NCBI RefSeq assembly: GCF_000424665.1 | Contig: NZ_AUKI01000017.1 | Coordinates: 1 to 64,000 of the forward strand | Origin: Salinimicrobium terrae DSM 17865 | GTDB taxonomy: Bacteria; Bacteroidota; Bacteroidia; Flavobacteriales; Flavobacteriaceae | DNA: 64,000 nucleotides | Direction: 5' to 3' | Shown: positions 44,105-54,227 of the stretch, one piece after another | Layout: the number at the start of each line of letters is the position of its first letter | Numbering within the stretch: the stretch's first letter is position 1 | Notes under the pieces: generated by a model | What the model was told of the DNA's origin: nothing | The model's input: the letters and a program-made list of their open reading frames with translations, nothing else | The model's database searches: none | Made by a program: the position numbers and the translations under genes

Positions 44105-45736
44105 TTATAATTTGCTGTCTATTAGGATCTCTTTAAAACCACTTTCATTCCCTGTCCTATCTACTGTGGTCACTGCAAGAGCTTTTAAATATACTTTGTC
44201 TCCATTCTTCCTTTCTACAAAACGACTGAATTTAGTTTCTATAGTGTTTCGATCAAAAATCTTATAGTCCCAAATTTCTCCATATCGAAAATACACTACA
44301 TACCTGAACCCGTCTTCTGCATTTGCCGGCGCTATCCATGTGAGCTTTACAGACTGCCCATCTACCATGGGCACAGCTACTGGACTTTCAGGAGCTTTAT
44401 TGTCAAGCCATGGACTGGCGGGAACCAGAGCCGGTTTTTTATAAGGTCCCTCAAGGATTGCAGTAGCAAGTTCCTTGCTCTTCACCATCGGGGCAATGCT
44501 CCAATGCACCACACCGGGGCTTTTTGGCAACATTCCCCGTGTGATCATAATTTGATTTATTACTTCATCCTCGCCCAAAGCAGCATTTATTCCCGGCCAT
44601 AAATGCCTTTTTTTAAGGTTTTGTTCAGACCACCATCCCAAAAGAACCGGGAAACTCTGTGGAATTTGATTTATTTTCCAATAAAGCTGTGGGGTGTAAT
44701 AATCTATCCAGCCTTCATTCAACCAAAGCTTTGCATCTGCATAAAGTTTATCGTATTGATCGTATCCAGCAATAGATTTGGGATAGCCAGGCCTCCAGAT
44801 TCCGAATGGGCTCAACCCAAACTTCACATGTGGCTTTTTAGCTTTAATTTCTTCATACAAATTCTCAATAAAGCTGTTCACACTTTCCCTGCGCCAATCA
44901 CCACGGCTAAGTTCCCCTCCCCCGGTCTGGTAGGCTTTCCAACTTATGTCATCGGGAAAATCGCCGCCGTGGTAAGAGTCATAAGGATAAAAGTAATCAT
45001 CAAAATGGATGCCGTCAATATCGTAACGCTCTACAACATCCATTACCACAGCTGTGGAATGATCTTGTGTGCCCTTTTGTGAGGGATCCATCCAATAGTG
45101 TCCATCTTTTAATTTCACCACAAGTTCAGGATTTGTTTTGATGATGGATTGTTCGCTAATGTTTTTTCCCGAAGTATGGTGTGCCCTATAAGGATTAAAC
45201 CAGGCATGCAGTTCAAGGCCACGATCATGAGCAGCTTCGATCCAAAAGTGCAAGGGATCATAAAAAGGATCTGGTGCTTTTCCCTGTTCGCCGGTGAGGA
45301 AATAAGACCACGGCTCCAGCTTGCTCTCATAAAGAGCGTCCGTTTGCGGACGAATTTGCAGGATTACCGCATTAAAGTTATGTTTCTTTAAAAGGTCCAG
45401 CAGGGCTATGGCTTCCTGTTGTTGTTCTTTGGAACTCAACCCTGGTTTGCTTGGCCAGTTAATATTTGCCACACTGGCAACCCACGCCGCCCGGAATTCT
45501 CTATTGGCCTGGGGGTGATCTGCAGGTTCTTCAATAACATCCTGGACAATTGCCTCCTCTTCAATGGGAGGAACAGGGGTTGTTTGAAGTTCAGCAGGCT
45601 CTTCAGACACAGCAGGCGCTTGGCTATCTTCGGCAGGTTCACTCGAGGGAGTGGTAGTGTTCTGTTGGGTTTTACAGCCTAATAACAAGAGGAGGAAACA
45701 CAAAAGTATAAAACAAGGGGTGCGAAAAAATGTCAT
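44105..45736 (-). CDS. GHL10-family glycosidase, lipoprotein (DUF187)
   Basis: A 543-residue lipoprotein (lipobox LLLLLGCKTQ), then a low-complexity Glu/Pro/Ala linker to about residue 75. The GHL10 barrel spans about 80-430: EFRAAWVASVANINWPSK, AVILQIRPQTDALY, WFNPYRAHHTSG, DIDGIHFDDYFYPYD and KFGLSPFGIWRPGYP. A C-terminal FN3-like domain (VKLTWIAPANAEDGFRYVVYF) follows. Family members, such as DigH of E. coli, cut denuded glycan strands, which fits this locus. Confidence 0.9.
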   Translation of the reverse strand: MTFFRTPCFILLCFLLLLLGCKTQQNTTTPSSEPAEDSQAPAVSEEPAELQTTPVPPIEEEAIVQDVIEEPADHPQANREFRAAWVASVANINWPSKPGLSSKEQQQEAIALLDLLKKHNFNAVILQIRPQTDALYESKLEPWSYFLTGEQGKAPDPFYDPLHFWIEAAHDRGLELHAWFNPYRAHHTSGKNISEQSIIKTNPELVVKLKDGHYWMDPSQKGTQDHSTAVVMDVVERYDIDGIHFDDYFYPYDSYHGGDFPDDISWKAYQTGGGELSRGDWRRESVNSFIENLYEEIKAKKPHVKFGLSPFGIWRPGYPKSIAGYDQYDKLYADAKLWLNEGWIDYYTPQLYWKINQIPQSFPVLLGWWSEQNLKKRHLWPGINAALGEDEVINQIMITRGMLPKSPGVVHWSIAPMVKSKELATAILEGPYKKPALVPASPWLDNKAPESPVAVPMVDGQSVKLTWIAPANAEDGFRYVVYFRYGEIWDYKIFDRNTIETKFSRFVERKNGDKVYLKALAVTTVDRTGNESGFKEILIDSKL

Positions 45737-45782
45737 TTTTATGAGGTGTATGGGATAAGAATAAGCGACACAAAAAAAATAT

Positions 45783-45817
45783 AAAAAATTGCCCCCAAGG
45801 CTTTCACCAAAGGGGGC
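45783..45817 (-). terminator. terminator between SusD and GHL10 genes
   Basis: GCCCCC (45791-45796) pairs with GGGGGC (45812-45817), the inner AAGG/CTTT bases can extend the stem, and on the minus strand it is followed by AATTTTTT. It lies 31 bp past the susD stop and would reduce transcription into the GHL10 operon. Confidence 0.8.
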
Positions 45818-45847
45818 TAACTTTACTTTCCACGGATCTGGGAAAAT

Positions 45848-47590
45848 TTACCAGCCCGGATTTTGTTCTAAATCTACCCCTTGATCTTCATAAAGTTTTA
45901 TTTGATCAAGTGGGATTGGTGCAAGATATACTCTTGGATCTGTAAATTCTCGCTGCAACTCTTCTGCCGCAGCTGGAACAATATAACCTTGAGTCGCATC
46001 TGCCGGTAAGTAGATTCCATTTTCGTCTGCTAATTGCACCGCACTCAAGTCGGCGTCAGGATAATCGGTTTTATCTATCCATGCTCCCATATTTATTTCA
46101 GTAGCATTTTCAAAACCATCTGTTGTGTCAAGATCCTCAAATTGAGACCATCTTCTCAAATCATCATACCTGAAGCCTTCCATCATCAATTCGATTCTTC
46201 TTTCTCTCCTTACTTCCCAAATAAAAGATGGAACACTTGGATCTCTTTCAGGATCATCATAAACGACTCCATCAACAGCAGGTTGACCACCAATAATTTG
46301 CAAGTGTGGCAGATCTATTCCAGGACGGGATCTCAGGACGTTGACTGATATGTCAAGATCTTCCTGGGTGACCTCAGGTCCCCCCAAAGTAGCCAATTCT
46401 GCAACGGCTTCAATGTAATTCAACAGGACTTCTCCATATCTAATAATAGGTGCATCAGTAGGGTTAAGATTAGAGCTACCAATAGGTTCATCTGCGATTT
46501 CCTCATTTAAGAACTTATGAATTGCATATCCCGTTGTAGAATAATTCGATGATACTCCGTCCAATCTTAATTCATAGGGAACCACAGTTTGGTATAAACG
46601 TGGATCCCGCGCTGCCATCACAGCCTCGATCCCATGATCGTCATAAGTGGCCGGATCAATTGGAAGACCTTGTGCTGTCAAATAAGCTTCAACGGCTTCT
46701 TTTGACATTCCTGTTTGAGGTTCTTTATTCACATAACTATTTAAAGAATGAGTAAGCATTCCCGGTTCATATTCACGGAATAAAATAACTTCAGGATTTC
46801 CTGCAAGACTTAAAGAGCTAAATACATCCCGATAGTTACCTAAAGAAAATTCCCCGGATTGGATAACTTCTTTAGCAGCCCATTTTGCAGCTTCAAGATA
46901 CTCTCTTGCTTTTTCAGGATTCTGAGCGTGATATTTTTGCCAGGTACCTTCGAATAAAAATATGCGGGACATATATGCAAGGACAACACTACGATCGACC
47001 ATTTGTTGCTCATTGGCGACATTTTCCCTAACATTCTCAGCGGCATATTGAAAATCCTCTAAAACCTTATCCATAACAAAAGTTCTCTCATCGCGTTTTT
47101 TATAGAGCATTTCGTTATCATTTTCAGTCAATTCAGCACCATACCATGGCACATCACCAAATTGTTTTACCAGATCAAAATACTCCAGCCCACGGAAAAA
47201 TCTTCCTACGCCAGTCCAATGCTCAACAGCTTCCTCTGGCATTGGGACATCTTGTACTCTGTCAATGAAGATATTCGCTTTTCTCACCCAGGCGAAAGAC
47301 CATCCACCTCCCGAAACTGGTACATTTTTAAGGAAAAGTGGTGGTGCAGTTGGTGCAAAGTCGTCATTGAAGGATTCTCCCGAGAAATAATCGCCCCATG
47401 AGTAACCTGATCCATAACCTACGAAGTACGCAGGATAGAACCCATAAGAAAAAGTTTCTACATTCTCTTCGGAAGTCCAGTAAGTTTCATCTGTAAATCG
47501 ATCTAACGGAGGCGTTTCAAGAAAATCTTTCTCACAACCTGTCAACCAAAGAGACAGAAAAACAATTGTTAATAATTTTGAAGTTTTCAT
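45848..47590 (-). CDS. susD: SusD/RagB-family outer-membrane lipoprotein
   Basis: A 580-residue substrate-capture protein (lipobox SLWLTGCEKDFLETPP). TPR-like helices and the family signatures are visible: EYFDLVKQFGDVPW, AEAVAELATLGG-type helices, and RRERRIELMMEGFRYDDLRRW at about 455-475. It caps the SusC channel. Its gene lies 16 bp downstream of susC on the same strand. The closest enzymes are all murein-active, so the captured ligand is probably a glycan or muropeptide fragment. Confidence 0.93.
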   Translation of the reverse strand: MKTSKLLTIVFLSLWLTGCEKDFLETPPLDRFTDETYWTSEENVETFSYGFYPAYFVGYGSGYSWGDYFSGESFNDDFAPTAPPLFLKNVPVSGGGWSFAWVRKANIFIDRVQDVPMPEEAVEHWTGVGRFFRGLEYFDLVKQFGDVPWYGAELTENDNEMLYKKRDERTFVMDKVLEDFQYAAENVRENVANEQQMVDRSVVLAYMSRIFLFEGTWQKYHAQNPEKAREYLEAAKWAAKEVIQSGEFSLGNYRDVFSSLSLAGNPEVILFREYEPGMLTHSLNSYVNKEPQTGMSKEAVEAYLTAQGLPIDPATYDDHGIEAVMAARDPRLYQTVVPYELRLDGVSSNYSTTGYAIHKFLNEEIADEPIGSSNLNPTDAPIIRYGEVLLNYIEAVAELATLGGPEVTQEDLDISVNVLRSRPGIDLPHLQIIGGQPAVDGVVYDDPERDPSVPSFIWEVRRERRIELMMEGFRYDDLRRWSQFEDLDTTDGFENATEINMGAWIDKTDYPDADLSAVQLADENGIYLPADATQGYIVPAAAEELQREFTDPRVYLAPIPLDQIKLYEDQGVDLEQNPGW

Positions 47591-47606
47591 ATTCTATTTT
47601 TTTATA

Positions 47607-50600
47607 TTATAAAGAAACCTGCAGTCCAACAGAAAGTGATCGTCTAAAAGGATACACCCTTCCAAAAGTGTTAGGATCGTTCCTTCCAGAAGGGGTTAAA
47701 TCAATTTCAGGATCTACAGGAACATGTAAGTTTGTGAATTCGAATAGGTTTTCCCCACTAAAATATATTCTGAATTTATTAAATCCTAGACGGTCGATAA
47801 CATTTTCTGATAACGAATATCCAAAAGTTATATTTTTCATCCTTAGATATGACATATCTAGTAGATACTTCGTCTGGGGCATAAAGTTCCTAATCTGATT
47901 GGACTGAGACTGGTCTGTTGGACGTGGATAAAAAGCATTAGTGTTTTCGGGTGTCCAGTAATCGAGTTGATGTGCGTACCAACCCTCAGCATATCTGTAT
48001 CCCGGAATGACTACGGGTCCATTTGCCCACATGTCCCTTTTCCCAACACCTTGCATAAATGCGCTTAAGTCGAACCCTTTCCAGTCAGCACCAAGTGTAA
48101 AGCTATATTGATACCTTGGCGTGGTATTTCCTATGACTCTTAGGTCCCCATGATCATCAACGGTATTTGCACCATAAGTTATTACTCCATCTCCATCAAG
48201 ATCAGCATATCGAATATCTCCGGGGCCGTATACAAACCAACTATTCTCATAAAGCGCCTGGGAAGGAATTCCTTCTACAAGAGTACCATCTGGATTAAAG
48301 TCATCTTCAGAAAAGAATCCGACAGTTTCATATCCCCAGATTTCCCCGAGCTCCTTACCTTCATAAAATGAATTGATACCCATTGTTGTGTTAGCAAATT
48401 TTGTTATTTCTTCTGTGAAATCTGAAAGAGTTGCTCCAAAGGTAATATTTAACCCATTGTCAAAAAGATGCCTATAAGAAAGGGCCGATTCCCACCCTGT
48501 TGTAGTTAACTCTCCAAAGTTCCTAACTGGCGACCCGGTTCCAAAAGTGCTCGGGAGAGTGACACCGGCAGTGTGCATGTCACTCACAGTTCTTTCGTAC
48601 CAGTCAAAGGTGAAAGACAACTTATCGCTAAAGAATCGGGCATCCACACCAAAATCCAGCGTTGTAACGGTTTCCCATGTGAGATCTGCTGGTAAAGCTC
48701 CTGGAGTACCTGCGGTGACCATTTCCTGACCCCCTATTAACCAGTTGGAGCCGTATGAACTCATAATTCTATAGATATTACTCATATAGGAGTTCTGGTT
48801 TCCAATTGATCCGTAAGAGGCTCTCAATTTCAAGAATGAAAGGGTAGGATTTGCAAATTCCATATAGTTTTCTTCTGTAAGAATATACCCTACAGATCCT
48901 GATGGAAAAAATGCCCAACGATCCGTCGCCGATAATTTCGATGAACCGTCGTAACGGCCATTCAACTCAAAAAGGAATTTTTCCAGGTAAGCGTAATTAA
49001 TTCTACCAAAGACTCCTAATGTTGCCCATTGATCCCGTGCCCCATTGACAAACATATCTCCTGTAGCCAAGTCAATTTCTCCCATTGATGGATCCATTAA
49101 CTCCCTTTTCTGTGAGCTGTGGTACCAGTACTCATAATCTACCATATCTCCACCGGCCATTACTTTAATAGAGTGGTCTCCTATTTCATTTTCATATGTA
49201 GCAAAAACTTTGGCAGTATTACGGAGACTCCATGCCGAACTATACTGCACCCGGTCATAAGATGCACTACTGTAGGGGCCATACTCAAGATCTGGTCCGG
49301 TTGCCCAGAAGTTGTAGGCGTAATAAGTTCCACCCACCTCATGAATATGTTCATTCATCTTGTCATGCGTATAATCAAAATTTACTTCCAAACCTTCTAA
49401 AGGTGTTAGAGTGGCGCCCAGTCCCAGTCGAGCAAGAGCACTTGACTCTTCTGTCATAGTACCCTGAGCTACTTCAGAAATATGATTTCTAAAAGGATGG
49501 CCTTCATACGTTCCATAAGGGTAAGTTCTGGGCCAACGAGTAGTATAGTACCAGGCATCATAGGTCCTGTTTGCATCAATGGGGTATGTCCGGTAAGTAT
49601 CGGAGTATAGAAGATTCGCACGGGCCTCAAACCAATCAGTTATATTTGAACTAACATTCAAGTTGAGGTTATACCTGTCATATTGATCAGGGTTTGCCGC
49701 CAACACACCTTCCTGACCTAGATAACCAAGACCAAGATAATAATTAGTATTCTCACTTCCACCAGAAACTGACAGATCATGCTTTACTTGTGGTGTCCAT
49801 TCTCTAACAAATAATTCCTGAGCATCCCATGGTCTGTAAAAGAAGAGGCGGCCATCTCTAATTTCGAAATCCCTTCCCAATACCATTTCTGGTCCTAAAT
49901 CCTGATCTCCATAAAGTTCTTCCCATTCGCGCATTTTCTCAATGGCCAAATCGTCAAAATACATTCCCACAATACCGTATGAAGGAAGGCCTGGTATTCT
50001 TCTTCTCACAGCAGCCAAAGACATTTCGGCACCTTCTGCAGCCGGCGCAAGCTCTGGCGTCTCTGTAGGAGTAGCCCATGAAAAGTTGTTCGAATAGGCA
50101 ACTACGGGATTTGTATTTCTAACTCCTTTCTTTGTAGTAATAAGAACAACCCCCCAAGCGGCTCTTGATCCATAAATGGAAGTTGATGCCGCATCCTTCA
50201 AAACCGAAATTGATTCTATGTCTTGAGGATTAACCATATTAAGGTTATCTATCTCCACGTTATCAACAAGAATTAGCGGTTCTGCCCCCCCACCGGTACC
50301 TAGTGTACCAATATTTCCTCTCAATTTTATCGATGGAGAAGTTCCAATTCGTCCACTGGGTGAGGTAATCGTTAATCCTGGCGTCGTTCCCTGAAGTCCA
50401 CTTGCAACATCTGTAATTGGACGAGCTTCCAAAATTTCAGTATCAATCGTGGATACTGCTCCCGTCAGGTTTGCACGTTTTTGACTTCCATAACCAACAA
50501 CAACAACCTCATCAAGTCTTTCTACATTAGGAGAAAGAATGATTTCTTGAAAATCCTGATTATCAATAATGATTTCTTTTTCCAGAAAACCTACATAAGA

Positions 50601-50819
50601 AATAACCAAAGTAGCATTTTCTTCTGCGACTGTAAGGCTGAACTCTCCGTCAAAATCTGTTGTTGTACCAATTGAAGTGTTTTTGACGTATACCGAAGCA
50701 CCAGGAATTGGCATTCTTTTTTCATCAATTACTCGTCCGGTTACTTCGCGATCCTGCGCAAACGTTTGCGACACGATACCCAGAAACAGAAGGACAAGAA
50801 GTAGCTGTAATCTTCTCAT
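47607..50819 (-). CDS. susC: SusC/RagA-family TonB-dependent transporter
   Basis: A 1070-residue outer-membrane channel (signal up to SQTFAQ). A carboxypeptidase-like beta-sandwich (VTGRVIDEKRMPIPGASVYVKNTSIGTTTDFDGEFSLTV) is followed by a plug (DEVVVVGYGSQKRANLTGAVSTI, SISVLKDAASTSIYGSRAAWGVVLITTKKG) and a 22-strand barrel with the C-terminal SLSVGLQVSL. It starts the pair with SusD. The 168-bp upstream region to murQ holds a copy of the CTTTTAT palindrome, so it is likely controlled with the rest of the locus. Confidence 0.94.
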   Translation of the reverse strand: MRRLQLLLVLLFLGIVSQTFAQDREVTGRVIDEKRMPIPGASVYVKNTSIGTTTDFDGEFSLTVAEENATLVISYVGFLEKEIIIDNQDFQEIILSPNVERLDEVVVVGYGSQKRANLTGAVSTIDTEILEARPITDVASGLQGTTPGLTITSPSGRIGTSPSIKLRGNIGTLGTGGGAEPLILVDNVEIDNLNMVNPQDIESISVLKDAASTSIYGSRAAWGVVLITTKKGVRNTNPVVAYSNNFSWATPTETPELAPAAEGAEMSLAAVRRRIPGLPSYGIVGMYFDDLAIEKMREWEELYGDQDLGPEMVLGRDFEIRDGRLFFYRPWDAQELFVREWTPQVKHDLSVSGGSENTNYYLGLGYLGQEGVLAANPDQYDRYNLNLNVSSNITDWFEARANLLYSDTYRTYPIDANRTYDAWYYTTRWPRTYPYGTYEGHPFRNHISEVAQGTMTEESSALARLGLGATLTPLEGLEVNFDYTHDKMNEHIHEVGGTYYAYNFWATGPDLEYGPYSSASYDRVQYSSAWSLRNTAKVFATYENEIGDHSIKVMAGGDMVDYEYWYHSSQKRELMDPSMGEIDLATGDMFVNGARDQWATLGVFGRINYAYLEKFLFELNGRYDGSSKLSATDRWAFFPSGSVGYILTEENYMEFANPTLSFLKLRASYGSIGNQNSYMSNIYRIMSSYGSNWLIGGQEMVTAGTPGALPADLTWETVTTLDFGVDARFFSDKLSFTFDWYERTVSDMHTAGVTLPSTFGTGSPVRNFGELTTTGWESALSYRHLFDNGLNITFGATLSDFTEEITKFANTTMGINSFYEGKELGEIWGYETVGFFSEDDFNPDGTLVEGIPSQALYENSWFVYGPGDIRYADLDGDGVITYGANTVDDHGDLRVIGNTTPRYQYSFTLGADWKGFDLSAFMQGVGKRDMWANGPVVIPGYRYAEGWYAHQLDYWTPENTNAFYPRPTDQSQSNQIRNFMPQTKYLLDMSYLRMKNITFGYSLSENVIDRLGFNKFRIYFSGENLFEFTNLHVPVDPEIDLTPSGRNDPNTFGRVYPFRRSLSVGLQVSL

Positions 50820-50942
50820 AATTATAAATTTGATTAATTAGGTCAATTTTTGATCTGATTATAAAATAAGTGGTAGCAAGATAATGCAATTTATTCTAAA
50901 TATAAAAAACTTTATTAAAATTTCTCAGTATTATTTGAAAGA

Positions 50943-50965
50943 CTTTTATAAAATTTTCATATAAG
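50943..50965. promoter_or_regulatory. candidate operator, copy 3 (susCD)
   Basis: CTTTTAT (50943-50949), nine bases, ATATAAG (50959-50965), one mismatch from a perfect inverted repeat. It is 123 bp upstream of the susC start, in the only gap between the murQ operon and susCD. Confidence 0.5.
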
Positions 50966-50987
50966 TTTATAAAAAGTAGCTTCAAAC

Positions 50988-51806
50988 TTACTCCCTACTT
51001 CGGGAAAATTTTAAAACTTTCCTAACACTGCGGTACTCCTCAAGCAACCTCCTGGCTTCATCTTCATTGATGTCAAGTTCCTCCATAATCATTTTAATTC
51101 CTCTATGAACCAGTTTCTTATTAGAAAGCTGCATATCCACCATCTTATTACCTTTTACCCTACCCATCCTGATCATACTTGCAGTCGAGATCATATTAAG
51201 AACAAGCTTTTGAGCAGTTCCAGATTTCATCCTGGTGCTGCCGGTGACAAATTCCGGTCCCACCACGACTTCAATGGGGTATTCCACTTCCGCGGCCAAT
51301 GGACTATTTTTGTTACAGGTAATACAACCAGTAGCTATTCCCATTTCCCTGGCTTTTTTTACTCCTCCTATTACATAAGGAGTAGTTCCCGAAGCGGCTA
51401 TTCCTACAAGCACATCCTTATCGCTAATATGAAATTTATCCAGATCTTTCCAGCCCTGCTCAAGGTCATCTTCGGCATTTTCCACCGCATGTCTTAAAGC
51501 ATTGTCACCACCTGCAATTAAACCTATTACCCAATCTTCGGACACCCCAAAGGTTGGCGGACATTCAGAAGCATCAAGAACTCCCAACCTGCCACTGGTT
51601 CCTGCTCCAATATAAAAAAGTCTCCCTCCTTCCTGCATCCTGGAAACCACCACATCCACAAGTTTTTTAATGGAATGAATCTCCTTATCCACTGCAAATG
51701 GTACAGTTTGGTCTTCCTTATTAATATTGTTGAGCAACTCAAGGCTGCTCATCTTCTCGAGATGATCGTAATTAGAAGCACTCTCGGTAGTTGATTTATT
51801 TTCCAT
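50988..51806 (-). CDS. murQ: N-acetylmuramic acid 6-phosphate etherase
   Basis: A 272-residue SIS-domain enzyme. FYIGAGTSGRLGVLDASECPPTFG holds the phosphosugar site and the catalytic Glu, and VGIAASGTTPYVIGG, FVTGSTRMKSGTAQKLVLNMIS and the C-terminal SNKKLVHRGIKM complete the family set. It removes the D-lactyl ether from MurNAc-6-P, giving GlcNAc-6-P and D-lactate. Bacteria with murQ actively recycle or use murein. Spacing of 11 bp to the GH20 gene places it in the same operon, where it is the last gene. Confidence 0.95.
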   Translation of the reverse strand: MENKSTTESASNYDHLEKMSSLELLNNINKEDQTVPFAVDKEIHSIKKLVDVVVSRMQEGGRLFYIGAGTSGRLGVLDASECPPTFGVSEDWVIGLIAGGDNALRHAVENAEDDLEQGWKDLDKFHISDKDVLVGIAASGTTPYVIGGVKKAREMGIATGCITCNKNSPLAAEVEYPIEVVVGPEFVTGSTRMKSGTAQKLVLNMISTASMIRMGRVKGNKMVDMQLSNKKLVHRGIKMIMEELDINEDEARRLLEEYRSVRKVLKFSRSRE

Positions 51807-51817
51807 GACTATTTATA

Positions 51818-53419
51818 TTATTCTGATGAAGGTCTGAAACTGGAAAAGACTCCCGGGATGGTCTTTTCGGGACCCCAGTCTATACCCGGAGTTCTGAAGA
51901 AGTTAATATCCAATGCTCTTAAGCGGTCACCGTGTTTTCCTAGTCTTTGTTTAAAGGATTCAAAATTTCTTTTTTCTCCTGGCGTCCAACCTACTTCGGC
52001 AGCTGCCATGGCACGGGGCCAAAAGCGGTTATCCATCATTTCATCGCTTAGCACGAATTCACTCCAAACCGGAGCCTCAACCCCAATTACATTAGGATTA
52101 TCATTTATAAAACTATAATTGTCTTCAAGGCTTACTCCATCCTTTTTGCACCAATTATTAGTGTTCTCCTGTCCCGGTACATTTGCATGGTCAAAATAGA
52201 ATTGAGAACATAAGGAGTGGATCACCTTAAGTTCTTTCACAACACTTTCCACAGTTCCTCTCCAAACCTGACTGATAAGATTAGAACTTACTTTCGCTTT
52301 GGTCACTTCTTCCCAACCAATAGTGGTTTTTCCATAAGTTTGGACTATAGAATCTGCCTTAACCACAAATTCCTTATACCTTGGATCTTCTATTTCATCT
52401 CCACCAATATGTATCCACGGACCCTTTGTGATCTCTGCCATCTCCCCTATCACATCTGAAACAAATTGATAAATTTCTGGATTTTCCAGGCAAAATTTAC
52501 TCCAGCCAACATTGTAATCCTGAAACATTTCTGGTGGGGTTGCACGTTTTGGAGTGAGATTGGAATATTCTTCACAGTTCAATTCAGGATATGAGGCCAA
52601 AGCCGCATAAATATGGCCCGGCATATCTATTTCCGGAATAACTATAATGTTTCTTGCCAGTGCATAGTCCTGCAGTTCCTTATATTCTTCTTGTGTCAGG
52701 AATCCAGATCTTCCTCTTCTCACAGAACCTTTAGAACCTATTTCTGTTAGCTTAGGCCAATCCTTGATCTCTATTCTCCAGCCCTGGTCATCGGTAAGAT
52801 GTAAATGCAGACGGTTCATTTTATAAAGAGCCATCCGGTCCACATGGCGTTTCAGGTAGTCCAGACCAAAAAAGCTTCGGGCGACATCTACCATCGTTCC
52901 TCTCCAGGAAAACTCCGGTTGATCAATTATACTGGTCTGCCTTAGCACAATTTGTCCATTTAGTTTCTCATTTTCAATTGCAGCGGGAAACATTTGCCTA
53001 AGCGTTTGGATACCGTAGAAAAGCCCGGCTTTTGAAGCAGCTTTAAGGTGAACTCCTTCAGCTGTTATATCTAATTGATATCCTTCTTCACCTAAAGCAT
53101 TTGCTAATGAGGCATCTTGTTCTATTTTCCAGTTTCCGCAGTTTCCAAAATTCTGAGTAGAAACTGCAAAGCCGGCTTTTGATAGCAGTTCGTTCAACCA
53201 TTGAGAGGCTTCCAATCCTTCTCCCTGGTAACAAATCGTATTTTGTGAAGGAATAACGTACACTCCATTTTTCCAGGTCACCTGTGCAGGAAGAGGGATT
53301 AAAGCGGGCTCTTCAGCAAGAGCAACAGGTTGTGGGGTTTCAATAATTTCTGTTCCCCCACAGGACAAGACGACTATGGCAAGAAGTATGAAACTAAAGC
53401 CTTTAAAAATGTATTTCAT
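51818..53419 (-). CDS. GH20 beta-N-acetylhexosaminidase, lipoprotein
   Basis: The frame is open to 53473, overlapping the creatininase gene, but the ATG at 53419 gives a lipoprotein signal (MKYIFKGFSFILLAIVVLSCGG), so 533 residues are annotated. A GH20b domain (ALIPLPAQVTWKNG) precedes the catalytic barrel: WRGTMVDVARSFFGLDYLKRHVDRM, LHLHLTDDQGWRIEI and WIHIGGDEIEDPRY with the Asp-Glu pair. It removes terminal beta-GlcNAc from oligosaccharides by substrate-assisted catalysis. It fits removal of GlcNAc from chains trimmed by NamZ. Confidence 0.93.
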   Translation of the reverse strand: MKYIFKGFSFILLAIVVLSCGGTEIIETPQPVALAEEPALIPLPAQVTWKNGVYVIPSQNTICYQGEGLEASQWLNELLSKAGFAVSTQNFGNCGNWKIEQDASLANALGEEGYQLDITAEGVHLKAASKAGLFYGIQTLRQMFPAAIENEKLNGQIVLRQTSIIDQPEFSWRGTMVDVARSFFGLDYLKRHVDRMALYKMNRLHLHLTDDQGWRIEIKDWPKLTEIGSKGSVRRGRSGFLTQEEYKELQDYALARNIIVIPEIDMPGHIYAALASYPELNCEEYSNLTPKRATPPEMFQDYNVGWSKFCLENPEIYQFVSDVIGEMAEITKGPWIHIGGDEIEDPRYKEFVVKADSIVQTYGKTTIGWEEVTKAKVSSNLISQVWRGTVESVVKELKVIHSLCSQFYFDHANVPGQENTNNWCKKDGVSLEDNYSFINDNPNVIGVEAPVWSEFVLSDEMMDNRFWPRAMAAAEVGWTPGEKRNFESFKQRLGKHGDRLRALDINFFRTPGIDWGPEKTIPGVFSSFRPSSE

Positions 53420-53462
53420 GATGATATTTTTATTTGACGTGATGGAGGGGGCGGGAAAAAAT

Positions 53463-54227
53463 TTAATTCCCATAACGATCTATATTCTCAATTTTATCCA
53501 TATCTAAAAGTAAATTTGCCACTTGACGGGTAACTGCCTCAAAAAATTTCTTCCCTTTTTCTTCGGACGCTTTTTTTGGATTTCCAATACCGGTATCTGC
53601 CGAAACCATATGCCACTTACGTTCGGACCAGGCCCAGCCTTCTTTTATTGCAGTGAGTCGGGACTTTTTCTCTTCCCCATTTCCTGCTTCTTCCAGTGGA
53701 AGCACAAGATCTGGTATTAGATGCAGCATGAGGCTGGTCTCCATCTCATCTGCATGATCGCCTGCTTCTTCAAAGTACTGTTTCCGGTCTACTGCTTGAA
53801 AAAAATTTGTGGTTATAAGAAGCATTTTTGGATACCTTGCTCCCACTTCTCTCAGGAGTGCCTTAAAATTATTTCCGCCGTGACCATTCAGTAAAAGAAG
53901 TTTATGAATTCCCTGGCGGTTTAGAACCTCCACAATATCATTCAGGATGGCCAGTTGCGTGGTAGGATAAAGATTTATGCACAAATCGACATCTGCCTGA
54001 CCGGTATTAACTCCAAAAGGAATATTGGGAAGTACCAGCACTTTTGCGCCGGCATTCCAGGCTTTTTTAGCAGCTTCTGCTGCTATGGCTTCAATCTGAT
54101 AATTATCTGTAGCGTAAGGTAGATGGTAATTATGAGCCTCTGTGGCACCCCAGGTGAGTACCGCTACTTCAGTTTTTTGTTCTTTTATTGTTTTCCAGTT
54201 AGATTCAGCTAGAACATAAGGTCTCAT
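53463..54227 (-). CDS. creatininase-family amidohydrolase
   Basis: A 254-residue cytoplasmic protein with the metal-binding motifs of the family: VLTWGATEAHNYHLPYATDNY (Glu, His, Asp), LLLNGHGGNNFKALLRE and GDHADEMETSLMLHLIPDLV (His, Glu). Members hydrolyse cyclic or linear amides (creatinine, FAPy-type pyrimidines). Its start overlaps the MFS gene by 4 bp, so it is made with a sugar importer. An amide or lactam of an imported amino sugar is a plausible but unproven substrate. Confidence 0.85.
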   Translation of the reverse strand: MRPYVLAESNWKTIKEQKTEVAVLTWGATEAHNYHLPYATDNYQIEAIAAEAAKKAWNAGAKVLVLPNIPFGVNTGQADVDLCINLYPTTQLAILNDIVEVLNRQGIHKLLLLNGHGGNNFKALLREVGARYPKMLLITTNFFQAVDRKQYFEEAGDHADEMETSLMLHLIPDLVLPLEEAGNGEEKKSRLTAIKEGWAWSERKWHMVSADTGIGNPKKASEEKGKKFFEAVTRQVANLLLDMDKIENIDRYGN

